From NCBI GenBank assembly GCA_021780105.1, contig JAJXZJ010000021.1:59011-123010 (forward strand): a stretch of 64,000 bases of DNA, given 5' to 3'. A program made the translations under genes and the position numbers. The first letter of the stretch is position 1. Every line of letters begins with the position of its first letter. This stretch comes from a bacterium (GTDB lineage: Bacteria > Verrucomicrobiota > Verrucomicrobiia > Limisphaerales > J093). Below are positions 9,929 to 19,007 of this stretch, one piece after another. The notes under the pieces were generated by a model that saw only the letters and a list, made by a program, of their open reading frames with translations, did no database searches and had not been told where the DNA came from.

Positions 9929-10624
9929 CTAGGACTTGGCCTGCCGCCGTTGTCGCCAAGACCACAAACCAAGAGCCGCAAATCCAACTGCTCCCAATTG
10001 AACCACCGTCGGCTCCGGAATCGGAGCCAGATTACCAGAGATGCTGAATTGAATCCGGTCAATCACCAGATCAGTCGCCCCAAGGCCAGCAGGGCTGGTG
10101 AGCGTCAAGCTGATTGGCCCACTGGTGTTGACTTGGTTCCAGCTATAAACGACCTCATACCAAGCACCTTTATCACCGGAGTTCAGTTGTGTCCGGCTTA
10201 CTTGCTGCGCATTCGGCAGCGAGAATGTCATCGCGTCGCTGATATTTGGAAAGGACAGCGGCGATGAAAAGAACGCGTCAACCGTCAGTGTGTAACTCAA
10301 CGTTGCACCCGCAGCTGCCTGCTTGTCCAAGCTCAGTTCCATCGTGCCAGCATTCAGAAGATCCCACAGTCCGGTCTGCGTGCCATAACCCGTCTGGCCG
10401 TATTGCTCAAAAAGCGTCCCAGCCTGGTAGCCATCGCCATTGCTTTGGTCAATCGCTGCCGTGCCCGTTGCGCCAAATGGATTGACACTCGTGTCAGGCG
10501 TCACCGTTGCCGGATTGTCGCTCGTGCTGAACTCCCAATCCATGGTCGTCGTCGGATCCGCCTGAACGGTCACGACACCACTTAGAAGAACTGCCAGACC
10601 GCCGATAACCTGTTCCAGTTTCAT
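9929..10624 (-). CDS. PEP-CTERM sorting domain protein
   Basis: A 231-residue exported protein. The N-terminus has a signal peptide (VIGGLAVLLSGVVTVQA). The middle is a beta-rich domain of about 170 residues (DWEFSTSDNPATV, LSYTLTVDAFFSSP, WYEVVYSWNQV, DLVIDRIQFSISG) that resembles carbohydrate-binding or choice-of-anchor folds, but I cannot name it. The C-terminus is a clear PEP-CTERM signal (IPEPTVVQLGAVGFAALGLWSWRQRR). A good ribosome site (GAGGAAAG) precedes the ATG. It lies between the HAF/PEP-CTERM gene and the giant MBG protein, all on the minus strand and apparently separately terminated. It is probably processed by an exosortase and delivered to the cell surface or matrix. Confidence 0.85.
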   Translation of the reverse strand: MKLEQVIGGLAVLLSGVVTVQADPTTTMDWEFSTSDNPATVTPDTSVNPFGATGTAAIDQSNGDGYQAGTLFEQYGQTGYGTQTGLWDLLNAGTMELSLDKQAAAGATLSYTLTVDAFFSSPLSFPNISDAMTFSLPNAQQVSRTQLNSGDKGAWYEVVYSWNQVNTSGPISLTLTSPAGLGATDLVIDRIQFSISGNLAPIPEPTVVQLGAVGFAALGLWSWRQRRQAKS

Positions 10625-10789
10625 ATTGCTTTCCTCATGATCGCTTACTTGTTGTCAGCTTACTTGGTGAGATCTCAGAGATCAAGATTTTCCCACCAAT
10701 CTTTCACTTTGTCCAAGGCTCTCAATCTACCGCATTTGGAAGCATTCTTGAACTGATTAAAGTGTTCCAATTTGGCGTTTTATTTATAT

Positions 10790-10816
10790 GGGGGAGGCCC
10801 TGCATGGGCCTCCCCC
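10790..10816 (-). terminator. Strong hairpin terminator after the MBG/dockerin gene
   Basis: A perfect 11-bp inverted repeat (GGGGGAGGCCC, loop TGCAT, GGGCCTCCCCC) begins 17 bases beyond the minus-strand stop at 10834. The downstream flank on the minus strand is AT-rich (ATATAAATAAAA) but has no clean T-tract, so efficiency is uncertain. Confidence 0.65.
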
Positions 10817-10833
10817 ACATCAATTACTGATCA

Positions 10834-13800
10834 TTAAGGCCCGACATTGACATCCGCGTCACCCTGGCTGCCATAGTTGGCCTTCAGGATGAAGTAATCC
10901 GCGGCATTGACAGCGCCGTCGCCATTGATATCCGCAGCTGATCCCGTTCCACCATAGGCACCTTGGAGGATGCCGAAGTCAGTCAGATCAACCACGTTGT
11001 CGCCGTTGATGTCACCGCCACGCAGATCGTGGTCATTGACAACATCGAACGTTCCTGAACGGGTCGGAACGTTCCCGCTATTAACGAAGTTCGCCGTCGC
11101 GCTTGTCGTCCCGACAAGTGAAACCGGCAGCGTTTCCCGCAGCGTCCAAGCCGACTTGGCACTGACCAAGGTCGTGCTGGCCGGCACGTTGATGAGCGTG
11201 AACGTTCCCAGCGTGGCCGCCTTCGTGATCTGCGTCGGATAGGCTGCTTCCAGCGCACTCCGGGTGATGCCAAGGCTCATGGCATTGTTGAGGTCAGTCA
11301 CCAGATCGGCTTCCAACACCGCTTGATTAGCCTTGTTGGGAGTGCCCAAGAAGGTGTTCATGTCCACCGCCGTCTGGGCGGTCAACAGGCCACTCGCGTA
11401 GTTGAGAACGTTCAGCGAGGTCGCATACGCGTCTTCCAACAGCCAACGGTTCAGTTGAATCATGGCCGTGCTGCCAGGAGCCGGAGCCGCCAAGATGGCG
11501 TTTTCCGTCTGCTGCCGCAGAGGAATACCCAAGAAGCGCTGCTCCGTGTAGAGCGACTGCGGCACTTGAGTAAGGGTGTCGAAGTCCTTGAGCAGGAGAT
11601 TCACCAGGTTGGCGTCCACTCCGCCACCATAGTTAACCAGCGCCTGTGCCGTAGCCGCGTTCAACTGGCCAATCACATAGCCGATATACGCGTCACGGAG
11701 GAGGTAGCGGTTGAGCAACACCAAGTCCGCGTTGCCCGGCGCCGGAGCCGGGTTCATGCCCTGAACCAGCGCTAACTGGGCCGTCGTATCCGCAGCCAGC
11801 GTCACCGACGCAAACCGCAGCGGGTCGTAGATATTCGGTCCAAGAACGATGTTGTTGTAATCGTTCAGAATCCCCGTCTCGACGGCCGAAACCTGTGCCG
11901 AGGTCGGCGGATTGGCCACCGGGTCTGCCGGATAGTTGTTCAGGGCCGCCTTCGTGGACGAAGACAGCAGCGAATAGACATAGAAGTCAACCGAACGGTT
12001 GGGCACCCTGAGTTTGGCCACGATCGCGTTCAGGCTGTTCATGTCCGCGATGTAACCGAAGATCAGATCGCGCATGTAGCTGTCCATTGCACGTGTCCCA
12101 TACAGCAGTTGGCTGACCAATGTCGGCTCACTCGCGATCGAGCCATAGCGCAACTGGGTGGACATTGCATCCGTTGTGGCGGCGGCAAGCACCTTGTTGG
12201 CGAAGGACGGCAGGTCGCGGAAGTTACCAGCCGGCAGGAACGCGGTTCCGCCAACCGTAACCGGTAATGGCCATGTCTTGAGGATGTTAGCACCGTCACC
12301 AGCGCTAAAGGTATTGGTGCGGCTGGCACCCTTGAACGAATCCATTTCCACCACACCCGTCACCTGGTTGACATTCACGCCCAGCTTGAACGTCTTGGTC
12401 GTCGGCCCATGTCCCGCAAGATCAGAAACGGACACGGTCGCTGTCCAAGTGCCATTTGCCGTATTTCCGTCCACACCCCAAGTATAGGTGTAGGTGCCGT
12501 CACCGCCGGCTGGGCTGCCTGCCACTGTCGGCGTAGCAGTCGCGCCGCCAGGGCCACTCAATGTAATTGTCGGTGCGCCGGCAATACCAACGCCCGGCAG
12601 GTCATGGGCAGCCACGCTGATGTTCACCGTGCCACGAACCGTGTTCGTGCTGTAAACGGAATCCGAGGCGCTGCTTGGACCATCCATCACGTTTTGCGCC
12701 ACGCCATACTGAACCTGGCTGGCAGCGATGGAGTCAATCACCGGCGCATTATTGTCAACGGCGATCATGATGTCAGGCGTTGCCACCCGGGCCGGCAGCA
12801 CACTCGCGCCGCCAACCGCAGTCAGTTTGGTTCCACCGGAAACACCAATCACATCGCTGTCGGAACGGAAGACCACCCGCGAAGCCCCGGTATTGGACTT
12901 GGTCGGCGTCAGCGTGACCAAGGCTACCGTGCCATCTGCCGTGGTACCCGCCGGGACGTTGAGGTCAAGGCCAATGACGGTATCCAGCTTGCCACTGGTG
13001 GTGGCCATGGTCGTCAGCAATTGATCCCACACTCCACCGCCAGCAACCACCTTGGGCCCGTTTGCGTTGCTCGGATCGGCAATGAAGTCAGCCGAGCTGA
13101 ACGCCAGATACGCTTGCGCGCCAACCACGGCCTCATGGAGGTTGGCCACGTTCACAGCGATCGTTACCGACTGCTGCGGGGTGATGTTGGTCGAACTCGG
13201 CTGCAGATACAGCACGTCAACGTCGCTGGTCTTCACGGCCGGCAACACAGTCGCCACGTCCATGGTCCCTTGCGGTGTCGGCGTGAAGGTCAGATCCAAT
13301 TCATTACCATTCTGTTGAATGCCAAACGTGCCGCCGTAGATCAGGTTGGCAAACAAGCCTACACCACTGTAGTTGAAGGCGAACAGACTCGGATCAAACC
13401 CGGTGATGCCGCCGGTCGTCTGAACAATCTTCCAGGCATACGGGCGGGTCGGGTCAAATTTGGCCATCGCACCAGCCTTCGCCGTTCCAAGGGTCAGCGT
13501 CGTCAGATTGATGGTGAACTTGTTGTTCGCGGTGGCCGTGATGTTCAACACGCCATTGGTCAGATTCAACATCGTCCAACCGGGATCAGCACCGGCCTTG
13601 CCATTGTTGGCCTGATCAATTTCCCAAGAGTATGAACCACCCGGTCCCCACGTCTGATCACCGGCGACATCACTGCTCGAAATGCCTTTGGTGATGGTGA
13701 GGGAACCATCCACGTAGTTGATCGTATCGTATTTGTCACTGGTCAGCGTGGAAGTGTTCAGGCTGATCTTCCACACACCAGCCGCAGTAGCAGTGGTGGC

Positions 13801-16440
13801 GTCGCCGCTCCATGTCAATGTCCCGCCAGTGAAGGTATTGGCAGGGGTGTCGCTCGCCACGGCGAAGCTATAGCTAGCCGTAAAGCTCGACGGCGGGAAC
13901 ACCGCACCATCCGCGGCCTTCGTCTGATTGTTGGCAGCGATCGTCAGCGTCGCCTTCTTGATCGTCAGCGTTCCGCTCAAAGTGCCGTAATTGATCGTGT
14001 AGTTGGGATCCGCCGCATTCTGGTTCACTGTGTAGGTATAGGTGCCAGGCATGCTTCCCTGGGTTGGCACCGACGGGCTCCAGTTGCCCCATGTGGCAGG
14101 CGTGGTCGTCGTCGTTTGGTCTGAAACATTCGTGCTTCCGGTGACCAAGCCGACGTATTTGACCAAGTTCGGTATCGCTGCGCCGTAGGTGATCGTTGGG
14201 CTGCTGGCGGAAACGGTCACAGCAACCGGATTAATGGACATGCTGAGCGGCTGCAGCGTGAGGTTGTAGTTTCCAGTCACGTCTGTGTCACCATTCTTGA
14301 TCACCAACGTGCCCCTGTTCAAGGCGTAGGTACCCACCGTTTCTCCCGGAGCCCTGGCCAAGGCACCACTGGCTGCGTCACCCGATACCAAACCCGGTGT
14401 AAATACCGGCGTAAATGCCGGATCACTCGAACCGTAGAATTTATTCAAGCTTGCGTTGTCAACGGCGATTGTCTCAGATTTCTTGTTAATCGTCAGGTTG
14501 GCTGGAGTATAGACGATGCTGTAGTCCGGCCCCAGCGTTAAAGAGCCTTGTTTGATGGTATAGGTGCCAACGTTCTCGCCCGAGTCACGAGTCAAGGAGC
14601 CACTCGTCCCATCAGAGGCGAAGGGTAACTGCGCTGGATTCAACGTGAAATCAAACGCGGGATCACTGTCACCATAAACCTTGGCCTTCGAGTTGGCCGT
14701 CACACGAACCGTCATCGGCGTGATTGAGAGGGTTTGGCCAGTGACGAAGATGATGTTGTAATTGGCTCCCAAGGAAAGGCTGCCAAGGAGGATGTTGTAG
14801 TTGTTAACTTCCTCGCCACCGTTAGGTTTGCCCGCGCCAGCCAGATCGCGCGTCAAGGCACCCGTAAACGCATCACCACCCACCAAAGCCGGAGCGTAGG
14901 TATAGGGCAGCGGCGAAGGATCAGCAGTTCCATAAACCTTGGACACGTTAACCGGCGTCACGGTAATGGTTTTCGGACTTACCGCAAGAGTTTGCGTGTA
15001 GGTGGCGATGTTAATCGGGCCGAGGTTGATGCCGCCGCCGTAGGCGAAGTTAACCGTATAGTTCCCAACGGGAATTGTTCCGGTGCTGAAGGTCACACTA
15101 AACGAACCGTTCCCACTGGTGGTTTGTGTGGTCTGAATCAACTGCGTGGCACCCACCTGAATGGAAACCGTAACCGATTCACCATTCACCGCCACGTTGC
15201 CATTGGCACCACCGTTCACCGTGCCCGAGATGATGATGCTCGAATCGCCATAGGTGATGGCCGGAGCGTTGGCCACGCTAAACGTGGCCGTCGGTTTCGC
15301 CTGGAGGGTCAGCTTTCCAGAACCGGCGAAGAAGGTGTCAATCTGGGTATTGGCACCGCTGGCCGAGGAGCCATAACTGGTGTTGCCTGGCTGATCAATG
15401 CCATTGTAGGTCAGCAACAGCGCTGAATTTGAGCCAGTGAGCGTCAGGCGGCCCGAAACCAAGGTGAGGCGGCCATCAACGTGAAGACCCGTGGTGGGAT
15501 CTGCAACCGCACCGGCAGGATTGGTCAGCGTGACGTTCGCATAGTGACCGGTTCCCGTAAGTTGTTGCGACGAACTTCCAGCCAGAATCACATTTCCGGC
15601 ACCTGATTGAGTGCCGTTGTTCACCAGATTGCCCTGAACGGTCAGATTGTTGCCATTGTTGTTGAGGATGGCACCGGGGACGATCGTCAAGAGGCCGCTC
15701 GTTGTCAGCGTCTTGTTGCCGTCAAGCGAAACCGCGCCGTTCGGATTCAGAATCGTGATCGGCGTGCTCATCGTCGAGGGCCATTCCGCCTGCGACGTGG
15801 TCTGCGGGGCGGTGCCGTTGTATTCCAAGCTGGCGAGCGGTCCGTAGGTTACCGCAAAGGCACCAGCGGTCGTGGCCGCGCCCTGGACGGAGAGCTTGCC
15901 TTGCACATTGACGCTGGCGCCACTGCCAAGAGTCTTCAGGCCGCTTCCCGCAAGCGTCAGGTTCTTATATTGAATGACCGCGGTCCCAATCTTCGCGGTG
16001 ACGGTCTGCGCGCTACTGCCATTGTAAACCACCGTCCCCAAGCCCGCGTTAAACGTGCCGGCGCCCGAAGCGAGGAAGCCTCCGCCGACATACAGATATT
16101 GCGCCACCGTGCCGCTGGAGAGACTCAAAACGTTCCCCGAGTTGGCACCAAATTGCACGTCGCCTGTCACCGTGAGTGTTTGCGGAGTGGCGGAACTGAA
16201 CAAAACCTGTCCGGCCGTGGTCGTATCACCAATCACGATCTTCCCAACGGTCGCGCTTACGTCAACGTAGAGCGTTCCGTTTTGGTTGACATAAATGGTA
16301 TCGGCTGAGCTCAGCGAAGGGGCGAGGGAGCTCAACGTGGACGGGACTTGCTGAACATAGTAGTCCTTGGCACTGGCACTGGCTGCCGTAAGCAAAGCCA
16401 CTGCGGCCGCTAACAGCGGGACACCGAATGTTTTTTTCAT
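10834..16440 (-). CDS. Giant exported MBG-domain protein with cohesin-like and dockerin domains
   Basis: A 1,868-residue secreted protein. ATG 16440 gives a textbook signal peptide (MKKTFGVPLLAAAVALLTAASASA). An upstream in-frame ATG at 16542 has a better ribosome site (AAGG) and would add 34 residues, so the start is uncertain. Residues about 30-480 are beta-helix/beta-sandwich repeats; about 490-920 hold at least four MBG domains (SKVYGTADPSP, AKVYGDSDPAFDF, NKFYGSSDPAF, YGAAIP); about 1080-1220 resemble a cohesin (TIAVNVANLHEAVVGAQAYL); a beta domain follows. About 1400-1780 is helical with a repeated LNR(Y/W)LL(R/E)DAY unit. The last 60 residues are a dockerin type I pair (DINGDNVVDLTDFGILQ, DINGDGAVNAADYFIL) with Ca-binding Asp/Asn. 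The likely role is surface adhesion or scaffold, not catalysis; no enzyme motif is seen. Confidence 0.85.
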   Translation of the reverse strand: MKKTFGVPLLAAAVALLTAASASAKDYYVQQVPSTLSSLAPSLSSADTIYVNQNGTLYVDVSATVGKIVIGDTTTAGQVLFSSATPQTLTVTGDVQFGANSGNVLSLSSGTVAQYLYVGGGFLASGAGTFNAGLGTVVYNGSSAQTVTAKIGTAVIQYKNLTLAGSGLKTLGSGASVNVQGKLSVQGAATTAGAFAVTYGPLASLEYNGTAPQTTSQAEWPSTMSTPITILNPNGAVSLDGNKTLTTSGLLTIVPGAILNNNGNNLTVQGNLVNNGTQSGAGNVILAGSSSQQLTGTGHYANVTLTNPAGAVADPTTGLHVDGRLTLVSGRLTLTGSNSALLLTYNGIDQPGNTSYGSSASGANTQIDTFFAGSGKLTLQAKPTATFSVANAPAITYGDSSIIISGTVNGGANGNVAVNGESVTVSIQVGATQLIQTTQTTSGNGSFSVTFSTGTIPVGNYTVNFAYGGGINLGPINIATYTQTLAVSPKTITVTPVNVSKVYGTADPSPLPYTYAPALVGGDAFTGALTRDLAGAGKPNGGEEVNNYNILLGSLSLGANYNIIFVTGQTLSITPMTVRVTANSKAKVYGDSDPAFDFTLNPAQLPFASDGTSGSLTRDSGENVGTYTIKQGSLTLGPDYSIVYTPANLTINKKSETIAVDNASLNKFYGSSDPAFTPVFTPGLVSGDAASGALARAPGETVGTYALNRGTLVIKNGDTDVTGNYNLTLQPLSMSINPVAVTVSASSPTITYGAAIPNLVKYVGLVTGSTNVSDQTTTTTPATWGNWSPSVPTQGSMPGTYTYTVNQNAADPNYTINYGTLSGTLTIKKATLTIAANNQTKAADGAVFPPSSFTASYSFAVASDTPANTFTGGTLTWSGDATTATAAGVWKISLNTSTLTSDKYDTINYVDGSLTITKGISSSDVAGDQTWGPGGSYSWEIDQANNGKAGADPGWTMLNLTNGVLNITATANNKFTINLTTLTLGTAKAGAMAKFDPTRPYAWKIVQTTGGITGFDPSLFAFNYSGVGLFANLIYGGTFGIQQNGNELDLTFTPTPQGTMDVATVLPAVKTSDVDVLYLQPSSTNITPQQSVTIAVNVANLHEAVVGAQAYLAFSSADFIADPSNANGPKVVAGGGVWDQLLTTMATTSGKLDTVIGLDLNVPAGTTADGTVALVTLTPTKSNTGASRVVFRSDSDVIGVSGGTKLTAVGGASVLPARVATPDIMIAVDNNAPVIDSIAASQVQYGVAQNVMDGPSSASDSVYSTNTVRGTVNISVAAHDLPGVGIAGAPTITLSGPGGATATPTVAGSPAGGDGTYTYTWGVDGNTANGTWTATVSVSDLAGHGPTTKTFKLGVNVNQVTGVVEMDSFKGASRTNTFSAGDGANILKTWPLPVTVGGTAFLPAGNFRDLPSFANKVLAAATTDAMSTQLRYGSIASEPTLVSQLLYGTRAMDSYMRDLIFGYIADMNSLNAIVAKLRVPNRSVDFYVYSLLSSSTKAALNNYPADPVANPPTSAQVSAVETGILNDYNNIVLGPNIYDPLRFASVTLAADTTAQLALVQGMNPAPAPGNADLVLLNRYLLRDAYIGYVIGQLNAATAQALVNYGGGVDANLVNLLLKDFDTLTQVPQSLYTEQRFLGIPLRQQTENAILAAPAPGSTAMIQLNRWLLEDAYATSLNVLNYASGLLTAQTAVDMNTFLGTPNKANQAVLEADLVTDLNNAMSLGITRSALEAAYPTQITKAATLGTFTLINVPASTTLVSAKSAWTLRETLPVSLVGTTSATANFVNSGNVPTRSGTFDVVNDHDLRGGDINGDNVVDLTDFGILQGAYGGTGSAADINGDGAVNAADYFILKANYGSQGDADVNVGP

Positions 16441-17526
16441 AGGATTTCTAGGTTTTGTTGCGTTCAAAAATGGAGACGCCGCCAAAGCGACATGCCTTGG
16501 CAGCCGCCAAGTATTGGGGTTGAATGGGTTTCTCGTTTTCATAATACCTTGCTTCACACGGCTACGCTATGCGGGATGTTGTTTGGTTTGGCGCATTTGA
16601 ATGAACAATAAGACCTGGCGGCCGGCCCGGCGACTCCGACTGAATTGACAAACGCGCCACCTGATTGTCTGCGGCAATCGAGCGGCACGTCAGCAGAATC
16701 TTTCCGATTCGGCGCATTTTCATCTCGTTCTAGGGCGATGTTTCTTAAAAACCGGCCCCACCGTCAAGTATATTCTTTTTAGAATTTTGAGTCGTTCTAC
16801 AGTGCGGGACATGGAGTTTTGCATATAAACATCATCCCACTCGGAGCCGTCCTTAAGCAAGCAAACTCTTGCTGGCGGCGCCATGGTGAAGCGCACCACC
16901 GCCGTCACCACGCCGGGGTCAGCAGGAATACGTTCCCGACGGTGATGAACGGCCCAAACCCAGCCAAGCTGCGCCATAAGGACACCCCCGAAGCCTGGCG
17001 AAACTGACTGCCCCGGCGTAACGCGACCGCATCTGGCTGAACATCGCAGACGAACTGGCGGTCATCTTGTAAACGTAAGTGTTTGCCGATCAATCTTTTC
17101 ATCTTGGAGTCGTGAGCCGCTGGGGGCGGCCGGCCAGCTTCCAACCCCGTCGCTGAATCCAGGAACGAACATCTTGTCTTGCACGTTTGTCTGGGACGAT
17201 CCAAATGCTTGGTCTTGCGTGGTGCGGCACACAACGTGCAGCCTGTGCGTCACGGGCTTCATCCAATGGCTCGCCGGGCGCGCCTAACCCAGACGACATG
17301 TCGCCGCTTTCCGGCGACAAACCGGGCCAGGGGGGGGCGGTGCAAAATTGAGCATCAGAACGGCTTTGTGAGATGAAAGCGTCTCTAATCGCATTGCCGT
17401 CCTCCTTGGTGAAGCTCGCCGGCCGACGTCAGCCCGGCCGTGGGCCACGCTGGCCGGCTTGTGGCGCGTCCTGACAATCGGCGCAGCCGTCCGCGGCTGC
17501 AAATCCGGACGACGCGGACGGTGCGA
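16441..17526. other. Long intergenic region without a supported gene
   Basis: About 1.1 kb with no frame that looks like protein: short reading frames on both strands have no recognisable domain. An AT-rich patch near 16770-16790 holds a small ATTCT-TTTT-AGAAT hairpin and, read on the minus strand, a TTGACG box, so the promoter of the MBG gene may lie there. A 7-bp hairpin at 17483-17500 (GCAGCCG-TCCG-CGGCTGC) follows the esterase stop and may end that transcript, but has no T-tract. Confidence 0.4.
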
Positions 17527-18687
17527 TCACTGAAACAAGAGCGGCGCGAATTCGTCAAGGTATTCGCGCCAGTTGGTCCATGTGTGCGCGCCGGCCGATT
17601 CCTTGAAATCCACCGCGAAACCGTGCTGCTTCAGCATGTCCACCGTTGCCTGCGACGTGCGGAGCAGGAAGTCATCGTGGCCGGTGGCGAACCACACCAG
17701 CTTGAGGCCCTTCTTCAAATCGGCGTTGTCGAGCGCGGCCCGGTTCCGATCTTCCCAACTGGGACCGCCGGCCGGGTTCGCGTTCCGGTTGATCAGGTCG
17801 AACACGCCGGAACTGAATACCCCCAGGTAGGCAAATTCATCAAGGTGCGCCAAACCAATGTTCAACGTCTGTGCGCCGCCCATGGACAGCCCGGCGATGG
17901 CACGATGCGACCGGTCGGTGAACACGCGGTAACGCTGTTCCATTTGCGGCATGATGTCGTTCACAAAATCCCGCTCGAACGCGTCGCCGAACGCCGTGCC
18001 GAACCGCCACGGCCCGGTGTGCCCCGCCGGCATAACCACCACCATTGGTTTTGCTTTTCCGGCAGCGATCAGGTTGTCGAGAATGAATCCCGCCCGCCCC
18101 ACGGTGCTCCAGGAAGCGTCACAATCGAACGCGCCGTGCAGCAGATAGAAAATCGGATACTTCCCCTCGCCCGACTCGTAACCCGGCGGCGTATAGACAT
18201 GCAGCCGGCGGAAGCACTTCAGTGTCTTCGAGTAATACGTCACCTCGGCCACCGCGCCATGCGGCACTTCCTTGGTGTCCATGAAATCGGCGCCCGGCAC
18301 ATACACGAGGCTCCAGGTGTTTTCGTTGGATTCGCTGGTGGCGGGGTTGCGCGGATCAATCACCGCCACGCCGTCCACATTGAAATTGTAGCGATAGGCC
18401 CCGGGGTCCACCGGGCCAAGGGTGACTTCCCACACGTTGTTGGTGCCTTTCTGCATTTCGACGCCCTGGCCGATGGCCGGCATGTCGCTGCCACTCAGGC
18501 GCACCTGCTGCGCTTTCGGCGCCAAAATCCGGAACGTCACCTTGCGATCCACCGACACTTCAGGCGAAACCACCGGCGCCGCGCCGGGATCGAAGCGGGG
18601 CGCCTGAGCGAACAAGACGGACGTGGCGGCCACCGCGGCGAGTAACGCCGCGGTCAGAAACGATCCAAGGTTCGAGCGAATGTGCAT
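17527..18687 (-). CDS. Exported esterase of the Esterase D/ferulic-acid esterase type
   Basis: A 386-residue exported alpha/beta-hydrolase. ATG 18687 starts a signal peptide (LGSFLTAALLAAVAATSVLFAQA). Residues about 40-140 form an early-set/CBM48-like beta domain (VTFRILAPKAQQVRLSG, GAYRYNFNVDGV). The catalytic domain has YPIFYLLHGAFD (oxyanion strand), the nucleophile elbow GLSMGG, an Asp near WFATGHDD, and a terminal His in SAGAHTWTNW. Relatives are xylan or feruloyl esterases that strip acyl groups from plant polysaccharides, or enterochelin-esterase-like enzymes; the beta domain plus hydrolase layout favours the former. It is transcribed alone from a promoter region that contains a perfect inverted repeat (18768-18795), which suggests repressor or activator control. 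Confidence 0.85.
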   Translation of the reverse strand: MHIRSNLGSFLTAALLAAVAATSVLFAQAPRFDPGAAPVVSPEVSVDRKVTFRILAPKAQQVRLSGSDMPAIGQGVEMQKGTNNVWEVTLGPVDPGAYRYNFNVDGVAVIDPRNPATSESNENTWSLVYVPGADFMDTKEVPHGAVAEVTYYSKTLKCFRRLHVYTPPGYESGEGKYPIFYLLHGAFDCDASWSTVGRAGFILDNLIAAGKAKPMVVVMPAGHTGPWRFGTAFGDAFERDFVNDIMPQMEQRYRVFTDRSHRAIAGLSMGGAQTLNIGLAHLDEFAYLGVFSSGVFDLINRNANPAGGPSWEDRNRAALDNADLKKGLKLVWFATGHDDFLLRTSQATVDMLKQHGFAVDFKESAGAHTWTNWREYLDEFAPLLFQ

Positions 18688-18767
18688 GGTTGAAATGTGT
18701 TCAAGTTGACGCCCGCAATGATGACAGAACGCCATGTTTTGTCTTGAATATTCTTTCGACTCGCCGG

Positions 18768-18795
18768 TTGTGATCAAGGCACCACCTGATCACAA
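18768..18795 (-). promoter_or_regulatory. Perfect dyad (putative operator) over an esterase promoter
   Basis: Perfect 9-bp inverted repeat TTGTGATCA-N10-TGATCACAA, 81 bases upstream of the esterase ATG. On the minus strand TTGATC inside the dyad and GAATAT 18 bases later form a plausible -35/-10 pair. The arm spacing does not fit CRP (TGTGA-N6-TCACA), so another regulator is more likely. Confidence 0.45.
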
Positions 18796-19007
18796 GTCTG
18801 CCCGAATCACCGCAGCCGACGGACGCATTTGACCGACGGGATTCGTCCAGCCGTCCGATCGTGGATTGACGCTGCCGTTCAGCCTTCGCCCGGCCCGCGT
18901 CACCCTCAATTCTTCAGTTTTCGGCAGCGGTGCGCATCAAGTTCGCACAACCCCGTTGCCTCGCGGGTCCGGCTTCGCGTAACGTCCGCCTCGGTGATTG
19001 TGAAACT

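Noticed and set aside
16600..17526. Short frames in the 1.1 kb between the MBG gene and the esterase
   Set aside because: None has a start with a ribosome site, a known motif or natural composition.
18768..18795. CRP site
   Set aside because: The half-sites TGTGA and TCACA are 16 bases apart, not six.
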